Below, in pieces: positions 36,538 through 47,458 of a stretch of 64,000 nucleotides of DNA. A model generated the notes under the pieces. That model had not been told where the DNA came from. It made no database searches and was given only the letters and a program-made list of their open reading frames with translations. How positions within the stretch are numbered: the stretch's first letter is position 1; each line of letters opens with the position of its first letter. The stretch is from contig NBBA01000003.1 in assembly GCA_002794785.1 (NCBI GenBank), positions 434,001-498,000 of the forward strand, given 5' to 3'. The DNA comes from Coniferiporia sulphurascens (lineage: Eukaryota > Basidiomycota > Agaricomycetes > Hymenochaetales > Hymenochaetaceae). Position numbers and translations under genes: made by a program.

Positions 36538-39500
36538 CTAGTCACAGTATGCACCTACGCTTGCCGGCTAGGACAAAATACGCATGAACAAATGAGCGTG
36601 AAGCCAGAAAGGTCGTGCTTACCGCAACATCCCTGGCGTAGCGGAAGAGCACACCTCTCCTCGCTTTGAGCGGGTGTTCCGTCGCCTCCCACTCCTTTAG
36701 ACGTTGCGCCTTCGTCTCTTCATCCACAAGCCACTCAATAGTGCGCGTCTTTGCGTCCACGACGATTTTATCTCCATCGTGCACAAGCGCGATCGGACCA
36801 CCTACTTGAGCTTCGGGGACGACGTGGCCTAGATATGACAGCAGCTATAAGGACCCGGACTGAACAAGTAATATTGGCGATAAGTGTGCACACCAATAAT
36901 AAATCCCCGCGACGCCCCGCTAAACCTTCCGTCTGTAATCAAACAGGTGGATGAGCCAAGGCCAGCACCCATCAGCGCGCCAGTAGGTCCTTTTATATAT
37001 GTAAGCTTATTCACTCAGGCAGACACATGAATGTGAATATGAATTCACCAAGCATCTGCGGAGGTACTATGGGTTAAATGCACACGCCAAGAATTATTTT
37101 ATTTTGACCTACTTCGGGCATCCCAGGAGCACCTTTGGGTCCTTGATATCTGAAAATCACAATAGTACCTGGCTTAATCTCTCCAGCAGCTAGTGCAGGG
37201 TAGAACCCATCCATGCTGAGGGCAAAGCACCACAGTGAGTCAATTGGTTCACGATAAGACAAGATTTTGGTACTGACGAGTCGAAGCACTTGGCTATTCC
37301 CTAGAAGGAGTCGTTCAGATCCTCAGCTATATTGATGTTGGAGTAGGGTTGCATACCTCAAACCTTAGACCCTCCTTTCCTGTCAATTTCGCCACGGCAG
37401 TTCCTGGGCACAAGCTTCCTCTCAAAATCGTGAGGTGTCCGGTGCTCTTGATTGGGTTATCCAGTGGCCTTACGACGTCCTGGGTGCCGAACTGTAACTC
37501 AGCCACGTCTTCAAGGTTCTCTGCTAATGTCTTCCCAGTGACGGTAAGCTGGCTACCGTCGATGAGGTCTGTATGGTTCAAAAGGTACTTCAGTATCGCA
37601 GGAATGCCGCCAACTTTGTGCACATCCTCCATATAGTATTTTCCGGAAGGCCTGTAACGGGTTTGCGCGTCTGTATGTAACCCGAGTTGATGACAGCTAC
37701 ATACTTTAGGTCGGCCAAGTAAGGAGTGCGATCAGCGACTTCTTGGAAGTCGTCGATTGTAAGAGGAATATCTGCGGCTCTTGCTATCGCCAGAAGATGG
37801 AGCACCTTGGGGCAATAAATCTACACATATCCCATGAGGCTGTTTACGTGGAACTCACTGCATTTGTGGAGCCTCCAATAACATTGACAGCGGCGATAGC
37901 ATTCAAAAATGACTTCCGGGTCAAAATATCTCTGGAATATTAAAAACATCAATGGATCGGATTACGTGTTTTAGGGGAGAAAGAGAACCTTGGTTTAATG
38001 TCCTTTTCCAACAAAATCTTCATATATTTCGCAGCCCTGCGGCATTCCTGTGCCTTCTCTATTTAAGGAATGAGTGCCAACCTGACCGTCAGAAACATAC
38101 GGATGACAAACCTGAGTATACCGCTGGGATACTAGCAGAATATGGTAGAGACATCCCAAGAACTTCCAAGGCGGTACTCATAGTGTTTGCCCTGTTGCTC
38201 ACTCTTAGCTGCATCACAGTGTCAAATTTTGGGTTAACCTACGTATACATTCCTCCGCATGCCCCGGAGCCCGGACAGGCGTGTCGGACGACGTCGAATC
38301 GCTCTTCGTCCGAGATGTTTCCTACAGTGAATGCGCCTGAAAAATGGCTAAGCACGAACAAGATTATTGAATTAAGATTGCTATACCTACCAAATGATTC
38401 GAAGGCATCAGAAATATTCACAGGCTCCCCCTTCTTAAAACCCATGGCTGGGCAATCAGCGTGCCGTACACCCGCCTGAATTGTGCCACCATATATCAGG
38501 ATGGTAGGCCGGTTATGCCGAACAGCGGCCATTAAGCACCCCGGCATATTCTTATCGCATCCTGGTATTGCTATGTTTCCATCATAATGCTGGGCCTTTG
38601 AAGAAATTTCAGCGCTTGTACGCAGAAGCTCTCCGAAAATACTATCTGACCATGACAACCTAAGGATACGATCAGAGTTTAATTTACATATTCCAGAAGC
38701 CGCGACGTACGGATTCAATTGAGTCGGCGATCAAGTCTCTGCTAGGAAGGCTTCGATGTTTTATTGGAGTCAGTAACGGCTTACAGGGTGTCATTCGCGT
38801 GACTTACGAATATCGCATTCCTAATTTCATTTATCGGATTAAAATTCTACCTGAGGAGAGGCTAAAACTACAACATACCGTCGTTACCCTGGGTTATACC
38901 ATCACTGTGTATTCATTTATCGCATCGGTCATTTTTAGAATTGTGAGGCAGGCTTACCTCACGCCGATGGTATTGAATGTCAAGCCGACAAGATCTTCGT
39001 CTATGCACCCTTTCTTTACTTCTCTTGCTAAATCGAGCTGAAGACGGAACCGCGGGATGAGTATAAGAAGGGACGCGGAGAGATGATACGCACGAGATGG
39101 TTATTGCATGGGTTCCCTATGTGCAACTCGTAAGATCGGATAATTGGGTGTCGGAATTATATGATAATGACCTTCCCACCATATGGGAGAAATTCCGATC
39201 TGTATGAAACATAAATGTAAGTTGGTACCCTGTCCTGTGCGGTAATGCCTGATCATACCTGGGGTTTACTCATGTCCTCTTCCGTTAATCCAGCAGCGTA
39301 GACTAATAGATGTATGCCGAGCTTGAGAGCGAAGCCATCCATAGCTTTATTCGTTACTCACGCATGGCTTGGGCACCCCCGAACGCCTAGCAGTGGGATG
39401 TGAAGCACATTCGGAAGGAATAACATGGCTGTTCCCCACCTTGTCCTGGGTCAGGATGCTCGAGATCTTGTTTAAACGAGTATCATCGCCCCCGTGTTTG

Positions 39501-39588
39501 GGGAGACTGTGACTATAAAGAGACGTTCAGTTGGCAATGCGTGTTTGGAACGAACCCAGACTCACATCTGAACACCTGCTGAAGACAT
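36538..39588 (-). CDS. ILV3: Dihydroxyacid dehydratase (Ilv3/IlvD family)
   Basis: Makes 2-oxo acids from 2,3-dihydroxy acids in valine and isoleucine synthesis, using a Fe-S cluster and Mg. The gene is cut into at least 15 small exons, which join in frame: [179 protein letters not shown] and the end [15 protein letters not shown]. All three cluster cysteines ([18 protein letters not shown]) and the catalytic Ser region (TDGRFSGAS) are present. One exon is only seven bases (37049-37055). The N-terminus is short and lacks an Arg-rich presequence, unusual for a mitochondrial enzyme, so this may be a cytosolic paralogue or use another first exon. It is divergent from the FAD monooxygenase. Confidence 0.9.
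37049..37055 (-). other. 7-base micro-exon in the dihydroxyacid dehydratase gene
   Basis: ATGCTTG sits between cctccgcag and gtgaattc on the minus strand. It supplies ML and part of the next Gly in [16 protein letters not shown], the conserved sequence of the family. Without it both the motif and the frame are lost. Confidence 0.8.
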
Positions 39589-40210
39589 ATTGGCAAGAAA
39601 GCGACAGACACGGGAGTGGACTAGTCGAAGCAAGCGATTTTAAACTGCAGAGTAGTGTCGGGCCGACGGCAGCGACCGCGTGAGGTCATGGGGCGACGAG
39701 TCTGCATGAAATTCTCAGGTTGTGATTGGCAGGCAAGGGCTATAAAACAGGGAAAGTGGTGGACGCTGTCGTCGCGGGCCCAAGTCCTGCGTTATGCCCA
39801 CCGACTGGCCGCCTACCAGCACCTGCGCCAGTTCCGCGTATTCCGCCGCCATCATGCTGTAGAGTCCATATAAGGCAACCATATCCTTGAATCCGAGTCG
39901 TCCGAGCCATCCTCGGAATCAGACGCCGCAACCTCCATTAGCACTCGCGCCCATGTATGTGCAATCTGGATTTGGACTCGGCTCACTCCCCCTGGGATTC
40001 CGAAGCTGGTCATCTGTGCATGCTTTGTCCCCACTGTGTCGCTATCGTGCATAATCTTGACTTCCCCGTGAAACCGGGGGATGCACGTTTTCTTCATGGT
40101 TTGGCAATGTCAGCGAAATTTAAGCTGGGGGTGTTCGAGGACTGCGTGGAGGTCTTCCTCAAAAGAACAAACCTCAGCCGCCGCAAAGTTTTAGATCAAC
40201 AGCTCAGACT
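39589..40210. other. Divergent region between dihydroxyacid dehydratase and FAD monooxygenase genes
   Basis: About 620 bases. It contains a CCAAT-type box (GATTGGC, about 39724-39730) and CTATAAAAC near 39740. A minus-strand stretch at 40097-39724 has open frames with coding-like composition, including an acidic run DSEDGSDDSDS and the segment MMAAEYAELAQVLVGGQ in a neighbouring frame. It may be a small gene with an unseen intron, or a relic; no closed model was found. Confidence 0.4.
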
Positions 40211-41989
40211 ATGGAAGCCCAACCCAATCCTACGAGAATCAGAGTCGCGATCTGGTAAGACCTATCCTCTTCTTTCGGACGTGGCGTCACTGATGCATCG
40301 CCGTGCATCCAAAGCGGGGGTGGTATCAGTGGCCTCTGCTTAGCTGTCGCGTTATCCAAGAGCGCCGACATCCAAGTACACGTCTATGAAGCTGCAGAAC
40401 GGTTCAAAGAGATTGGCGCTGGAGTAATGATATGGACCAAAACATGGAGGATCTTCGAACGTCTGGGCCTGGCTGAGGAATTTTCCAAAATCGCACACGC
40501 TCCGCCGGATGGATCTCTCGGTGCGATCCTCATGTTGTATACGCAAGACTTCAGCTTACTCCCTAAAACTTTACATGCAGGAGTGGGATTCGACTATAGA
40601 CGTTCCGATCAACCAGAGGAAGGTTTCCGCTTCCATATTGTCGAGGTACCCCGTGAGTCTTTCTAGTGGCGGTCATTTGATTGTAAACTAAGGTTACATT
40701 TTTAGATGGTTGCATCCGGTTTCATAGGGCCCAGTTCCTCGATGCCTTCGTCAATCACCTGCCAGACGGTGTCACCTCCTTCGGCAAACGCCTCACAAAA
40801 TATACCACCAACGATAGCTCTGGGGAAGTGTCACTCGAGTTCGCAGATGGCTCTTTGGCCTCTTGTGATGTTCTGATCGGCTGCGATGGTGTCAAGTCTG
40901 TTATACGAAAATATCTTTACGAGGCTCTGGCCGAAGAGAAGGGTCCTGAACTTCTTTCGTTCATCGAACCTGTTTGGACTGGCGTCATTGCATATCGCGG
41001 GTTGATCCCGGCAGGTCAGTTCTCCCCATCGAAGGACGGGGTAGCACACAGGGCATTAAAGGATCCTATAATGGTGAGCGACTACAACAGGATACCCAAC
41101 TTTTATTTAGCTCACACTTAGTCCGCGTTAGTACTGCGGTAAAGACAAGGTGAGTATATATCGTTTGAATCTAGATACCGGATCTGACGTGCTTTTAGCA
41201 TGTAGTTAGCTACTCCATCGCTCAAGGTGACATTGTCAATGTTGTCACGTTCTCCTCCTCTCTGGAAAAGGAATACACACCGTTTGAGGGACCGTGGGTC
41301 ACGGATTGTCCCAAACAGGAGCTTCTAGATTGCTATGCAGGCTGGGAACCCGAAGTTATTGAACTTCTCCAGGTCAGTGATCTAGTTTCAGGTACCATCG
41401 AAGTTTGATTGACGCTTCATGGAATGATTTGCAGCACATTGACAGCCCTACAAGATGGGGTATACATCAACTCAAGCCATTACCAACGTATGTATTGGGC
41501 AATGTTGCGCTTGTTGGTGATTCTGTAGGTGTTCAAAATGTGTTACCTTTCTTCGCGACCAATGTATGTATTCGGTAGGCGCACGCTATGCCCCCACACC
41601 AAGGGGCTGGCGCTGGTCAGGCTATTGAGGTGAGTCTGAAGGGAGACTATTGTTGGAAACAATTCAACTAATATAGGATGTGACAGGATGCATACGTTCT
41701 CGCGGGTATCTTGTGTAATCCGCTTACCACCAAGAGTTCGCTGCCAGACGCTCTCAAGGCGTACGAGCACGTTCGACTCCCAATGGCGAACGGTGTCCTG
41801 ACAGGTTCGCGGGACTCCGGATTAATGTACGAATTCAACTACCCGGGTCTTGGAGAGGACTACTCCAAGCTCGGTCCGGCGATTCAAAAGCAATGGGACT
41901 GGGTTTGGGCGAGCCACCCTGACGAAGATGTTGCGCGGGGACTCGCATTTCTTGAAGCGAGTCTGAACGGAGCCAAGACTCAACCATGA
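40211..41989 (+). CDS. FAD-dependent aromatic monooxygenase (salicylate-hydroxylase-like)
   Basis: Group A flavin monooxygenase that would hydroxylate an aromatic ring with NAD(P)H and oxygen; the substrate is unknown. About seven exons. The start ATG 40211-40213 gives MEAQPNPTRIRVAI, and the first intron splits the dinucleotide-binding motif, read after splicing as ICGGGISGLCLAVALSK with the acidic strand end VHVYEAAERF. Next come WRIFERLGL, FHRAQFLDAFVNHLP, the conserved DG region ASCDVLIGCDGVKSVIRK, an inner domain with WTGVIAYRGLIPAGQF, and the second FAD motif GDSAHAMPPHQGAGAGQAIE, with DAYVLAGIL. It ends AFLEASLNGAKTQP. Three FAD signatures intact mean it is probably active. Salicylate hydroxylase, 6-hydroxynicotinate monooxygenase and related enzymes share this pattern, so the name is generic. 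Its neighbour is a biosynthetic dehydratase, not an aromatic pathway gene. Confidence 0.88.
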
Positions 41990-42613
41990 TCAAGTGCCAA
42001 ATTCGAGTCCGCTCGTCGTGTCCTCATAGGACCTTCTAGCTACTTTACATTCAAATCAATTGTTGAAGCTGGAGCCTGAAGTGACTTTGCTTTCATTAAA
42101 GGCCGAACATACTCCTATTTACGAGGTTCTTGTATCCTTTCAACATAAAAACAAGTGTTGTCCTTTATCAGCCTCGAACAATAACATGTACCGTAACGAA
42201 CGTAAATGATATGTTTTTTGGATCGATCCGTCTCGTGCTGATGAATCTGCGATTGTCGTTCAAATTGATGATTGGACGTGAGAATTAACCTATTTTTTCT
42301 CCGCGTTGATCGTGTTTCCCTTGCCAATACGCTGTAGAATTATTAATAATTTTTGTGATAAAGTTTAACATATTCTAGCACTAAGGATGTACCATGGGAG
42401 ACATGCATGTCCAATGTAACAGTTTGTATAGGTACACTCTGCTTTTGGACCTACAGGTGGGGCTGTTTATCCTTGTTAGGGAGTTGGTCACAAAAAAATG
42501 CAGGCTCAAAGTGACCCTAGTGAATCATCCCTTTGACCACAGTCCTGGTCTGTTTTCCTGTTCTTTTGCTCATTCCCAATCCAGCTCCTTGCCCGGTTCG
42601 GCCTCAAATAGCC
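41990..42613. other. Intergenic region before the DUF262 gene
   Basis: About 620 bases, AT-rich relative to flanking exons. It holds the monooxygenase 3' flank and the presumed promoter of the next gene. Nothing else was recognised. Confidence 0.5.
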
Positions 42614-44288
42614 ATGTCTGACAAAATAGAACTTGATGAGCTGGATTCCGACTACGGGGATGCTGAAGAATATGATGAAGACCCAAATACATTTCAAATC
42701 AGGTGAGGAACCCTCTATTGACGGTCTCAGATTCTCCTTGCCTACCTAAGTGCAACTCGTCTGCATGACAGGGATCCTTTGCCCCCTCCGTCTGCCTCAG
42801 TGTTCACCACGAAGGAGCTGCATCAACTCATTCACGAAGGTCACATCGATTTAAGTCCACCATATCAGCGAGGTATGGTTTTTATTTATTGGTTTTCTTA
42901 CGCTCGGCCGCTCTACGTGTATAGTGCTGACGAGAATCCGCCTCGTAGCTGTCGTCTGGAAGCAAGACAAACAAGTGGCCTTGATTGAGTCGATATTTCG
43001 GAATTTTTATATCCCTCCGGTTCTGTTCTTCGTCAGACCAGACTCGGAAATTGATTCGGAATTGCCGCTGAGAGTTTGTATGGATGGCAAACAAAGGCTC
43101 TCATCTATTCAGGCATTCTTTGACGGACAAGTAGATGACTACAGTTCTAAAGGTCCTTTGAAAGCTGCTGACACCGCTCTCTAGATTCCTTGTATGTTCA
43201 GCGAATTCGACCATCTCACCACCGAGTGACCTTTGACTTTTTTTCAGACAAGGACCCCGTGACGAAGAAGAAGTTCTTTTACACCGTTCCTGCTTCTCAA
43301 GTAAACAGGAGGGCGGCGATACCGCCGAAATACAAGCAAATATTTGACAACAAGCAAATAACGTGTGGTATGTCTCTGCATCATGTAATGTTGGACTGTT
43401 CTTTATTTAACCCATTCTTAGTCGAATTTCGAGAGATTGCTCCCGCGATCGAACGTGATATTTTCCAAAGAGTGCAAATGGGAGTCACATTGACCACTGC
43501 TGGTAAACCTTCGTGCTCATTATCTTTTCGTGCTGTCATGTTGATGTCCTGGTTAAATTTCTGTAAGAAAAACTCGCGGCCATATCAACGCCTTACGCGG
43601 ACTGGATTACAGAACTCGATATTAAACATATTCGCGCAGACGACGGTTTAGGCACCGTGATCCCATGGGACAGCCGAAGAGGAAAACATTTCCAGAATGT
43701 CGCGCAAATCGTTTATTGCATCGAGAAATTACCGGCGAGGACAGAGCCATCAACCGCCAAGTTGGCCGCTTGGTTGCAAAGAGTAGACCCACCTGGCCAA
43801 CAATTCAAACAGGAGATTGAATCTGTTCTAAATGCATACTGGGTCATTGCGTCTACTGATGGCCTCAAAAAGCCCTTCTCGGCTATGAAACAAGTAGTCG
43901 CCCCAGTCGAGTTTGTGTTTATTGGTACGTCTTCTCGAGAACCAAGGGTTAGGCTGGTGAGTCTGACGAATGGGTGCTATCAGGTGTTCTTCTTGCCGTC
44001 TTGAGCGGCTGTCCCGACGAAGTAAAATCAGCCGAAGTACTAAATCTTCGTCAATACGTGCGGACACAGCACAAAGACATAAGAGCGAACAATCGCGTTA
44101 TCGCTTCAATGTGGGATTTTATAGAGCTGGCCAAGAAACGGTTGGCTATTGATGGGGACGTGTCCACGACCGCAAACTTGAAAAAAAGGAGAAGGGGCCA
44201 GGGAGATGAGGACGACTATCGTTCAACGCCAGTCAAAAGCCTGGGCGTGGCTTCAAAGACAAGAGCGAAGGCTGTCAGTCGGCAATAG
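42614..44288 (+). CDS. DUF262 (GmrS/ParB-like nuclease-associated) family protein
   Basis: The DUF262 domain is the N-terminal part of bacterial GmrSD-type modification-dependent restriction proteins and has a ParB/sulfiredoxin-like nucleotide-binding fold; scattered eukaryotic members are known, roles unknown. After splicing about seven exons: an acidic leader MSDKIELDELDSDYGDAEEY, then TTKELHQLIHEGHIDLSPPYQ, RAVVWKQDKQVALIESIFRN, FYIPPVLFFV, and the hallmark MDGKQRLSSIQAFF (DGQQR-like). Next come ADDGLGTVIPWDSRRGKHFQ and a helical region with VRTQHKDIRANNRVIASMWD. The end, LKKRRRGQGDEDDYRSTP with a Lys/Arg-rich tail, looks like a nuclear-localisation signal. The HNH-type GmrD nuclease half (DUF1524) was not seen, so restriction activity is not implied. 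It converges on dcc1 with 154 bases between stops. Confidence 0.82.
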
Positions 44289-44442
44289 ACAGAGTACTTT
44301 TCTAGATCGTTGTCCCAAGATTTGTTATGGTCCTGTCAGTATTTCGTCGGCCTGCCCTTGCATGTCTATGCCTATAATGTTTATAATGCCTATAGTCTTC
44401 TCCCATCCCTGGACCATATATAATTACATTTGATTTATATTA

Positions 44443-45770
44443 CTATCCTGCCACTGCTGCCCCTCGACTTGTGTACCAGAGAACTCCGTCCTTGTCCGTA
44501 ATTCCTCTGGCGAATTTTATGAGCAGCCGATCCCTCTCTTTATTATCGATTGCGATTTCACTTAAAAAGGGTGCTATTTCGGCAGCCTTCCATCGCGCCT
44601 GGACAAGAAACAAGTCCGAAAACCGGTCAGCGGGAGCAGCGGGTAGCTCCGACAATGGAAAGTATAAGAGATTCGCCGCGTCCATTGTCGACGTCTGTCG
44701 GGTGATGATGTAATTTCCCTTTGGTGAGGGTTAGCTGGATATGAGGAAGATTGTAATGACGATTTCGCACCGAGAGCAAAGAAAGGTCAACGCGGATCTC
44801 AAAAGAATCACCAACGGCAGTCCTCCATTTCGCCAAGAATTCATCCTGGGTGATAGGCGAATTCTAAAGTCACTTTATAAGCGCAAAAACAACTGAAGGA
44901 AAAATATAACTAACGCGATGCTCGCTGAGAGTGCCAAGACCCATCTGAGCAACCACACGGTCTATATCCATTTTCCAGATCTTCCGGTCGGAAATGGATG
45001 AATCGAGACCACCAAACCACTCCATTACCTGTAACGAAACGTCCCGAGGTATCTCGTGATCATACTGCAATGATTCCGCAATATCTGTGGCAGGAGCAGC
45101 TTCTGGAGAAAAGGATGAGGAGACCAACGTGTTGAGGATCAGCTCCAGAACGGTGTTGAGGTAACTCAAGGTCGTTGGGCGGAGCTCGCCATTGAGTACT
45201 AAAATATGTCTGTCCCTTAAGCCAGCCTCTAATTCAGCATCACTGGCCTGCAGCTCAGATTTGATGTCGCTATACAATCGTTTTTCGTGTCTCTGGATAG
45301 GACGTTGGATACAGAAGCTTGTAGGTAGGAAGAACGTACGCACCTCATCTGAGTCTTCGTTAAATTCACAGCCTTTGAGAAGGCCTTTCAGTCTGTGCAA
45401 TTTAGCGAGCGACGGCGAAAGCTCCAGTATCTGTTTTACGCTATCTCTTAGGACTGCATCCCCACTTTCCCCATCGATTGGCGGGGTCAATATGCAAAAT
45501 GAGTTAGAGACTGTGATTGCGCGAAGAGTATACGTCTTATCCACAGTGCATAGGACCGCGTCGTCGTCTTCACGACCGCGTATAGTCAGTCTTTAGATGC
45601 GAGTCAATACAGATTCAATGGTATAGCAGTAGAGAGTACTCTAAGGGACTTAACCGATCATGCGTGCCCTCTGAGACGAGATTGACTAGCTCAGGAGGAA
45701 GCTCCATGAGTTTGTATTGTCCTGGTCTGTAACCATCTTGTGCAGCGAAGTGCAAAGATAATTCGCCCAT
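44443..45770 (-). CDS. DCC1: Sister-chromatid cohesion protein Dcc1 (Ctf18-RFC subunit)
   Basis: Dcc1 pairs with Ctf8 and Ctf18 in the alternative clamp loader that supports PCNA loading, polymerase epsilon binding and cohesion at replication forks. About four exons from ATG 45768-45770 to TAG 44443-44445. Seen: MGELSLHFAAQDG, YKLMELPPELVNLV, the segment AVLCTVDKTYTLRAITVSNS, FCILTPP, a helical middle (LRDRHILVLNGELRPTTLSY, LNTVLELIL), then winged-helix-like C-terminal parts DEFLAKWRTAVGDSFEIRVD and the final FARGITDKDGVLWYTSR. The opening YKLMELPPEL and the motif DKTYTLRAITVSNS are family signatures. Length of roughly 370 residues fits fungal Dcc1. Confidence 0.88.
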
Positions 45771-47458
45771 GGCAAGAGCACCACTGCCATACTAGTCGTC
45801 AAGCATTGGTTCATGGACAATGTGACGGCCGTGACTTGTTTTTCCAAAAATCAGGTCCCTGGATTCCATTTTGCAGAAGACTCGTCAGCTGAGTTTGTTC
45901 CGCTAATTTGCGAGACCGGCTGCTACGATCCCGAAAAGCCTTGATCTGTGCGGCTATTCGATCAGACGGTGTTTTGTGGTTAACTGGAACTAAAAGGTAC
46001 CATGGAATGGAATTGTAAATTACTAAATACTTAGTCAGAGAACCCCAATAAAAGTAATTCGTATTGTACGTAAGTGATTTCTATTCGTCAGCTATCGATA
46101 ATGCACCCGAGCCATTCAGTTCAAACATGCGGTCAAATCTTCTTTAGCGGACGCAAGCGGGCCGGTTGTCCAAGATGTTTCAGAAGGGTATTAGCTCAAG
46201 TCCACGGAAATGTCCTAGGCTGTCGATCGACTCCTTTCGTACCGAACGGTCGGCGAAGTTTTATACGGAACACGAGTTAGCGTGTGCATATAAATGTTGA
46301 TCGGAGGGTGCTTCAGAATGGGGGTGACGGCGTTTTCACAGCGTGCAGCTAATTTACTTATCACGGAAGGAAACTGCAGTGTCCCTTGGAAGGCGTCAGG
46401 CTCGGCCGCGATGTAAGTGCCAGTGTGGGTTGCCCTACCCTTGAGGCTGGCTGTGTCCCACGGGCCATGCCCCCGCACCCGTTGACATTAATTACATGGG
46501 ATATCTGCACAGGCAGGGGAGCACACGTCGCGTTCTTCTCGTTCATGTTTACGCAGAACGCTATAAAACCGCTCGTGCCGTAATACAATGCATTTCGCAA
46601 CCAACACGTACACCATGCTGCAAGCTCAGGTCATTAATATTGTGGAAAATGCTTATTTTAGCCGAAGTAAATAGTAGTTCTATTAGCCCAGTTTTGACGT
46701 ACGGAGACGGGATCATTTGGCCTGACAGCCGAAAGATTCCTAAAACGTTCTTTGGGGCCTGGGTGACTACCTTATCTAACCGAATTTTCCGAGTTATATC
46801 AGATATATTGGTAATCTCGACTGCACCCGCAATGCACATTCCTTATAATGATTTCGCTTCAAGCTCAAACGATGCGTCTGTACTTTTAGCCGAGTTTGAA
46901 ATTGTGGAAGCCACAAGGACACGGAATGTACATACAAGAAAGATAAAACATGTTGCGGCGAAGCTTCGGTTGCCTCGCTGAACTCCAAATATAGAAATTG
47001 CGCCCTACGCGTGATCTGCGCCGTTCCAGCGCCCAGCTTATTCGCTTCTTCCACTGGAAAGCCTCGTTTACGCTGCTTCCATCCGCCTCATTCCCGTGCT
47101 CAATTGGCATAATAGTGAATGATCGTTGAAGCCTTGCAGCTTTGTCCTCGTTCAAGGAATGCACCTCCCGTATTCACGGGGTCGACTCAATGTCACCAGT
47201 CTTGTTTAGAACCCTAGGTGCAGGTCTGAGACCGTTAGTAGTGACATCCAGCGGGTCGTAGATGCGCACTTGCAATGCACATCACCTTGCTTCCTAACTG
47301 CCCTGCTCTTCGTGTCGCCAGTGCGTGGACGATGTATTTCATAGTCTGAACCACTCAAAACTCTCAGCTACGTCTCACCCGCCCATAGTACACGGAGCCT
47401 TCCCCGCCATCTCTCTAGTTCAGCCTCACAGCTAGCCTTTGTGGTCTTAACCCTCAGA
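45771..47458. other. Gene-poor interval upstream of dcc1
   Basis: About 1.7 kb between two divergent genes. Frames up to about 160 codons occur on both strands (for example around 46496-46981) but overlap each other, carry no motif and show no consistent codon use. No repeat ends or RNA genes were recognised. Confidence 0.45.

Noticed and set aside
42614..44288. Complete GmrSD-type restriction enzyme
   Set aside because: Only the DUF262 half is visible; no HNH/DUF1524 motif was found in this gene or its neighbours.
46496..46981. 161-codon frame in the dcc1 upstream interval
   Set aside because: No motif, no biased codon use, overlapping frames on the other strand and no splice extension.
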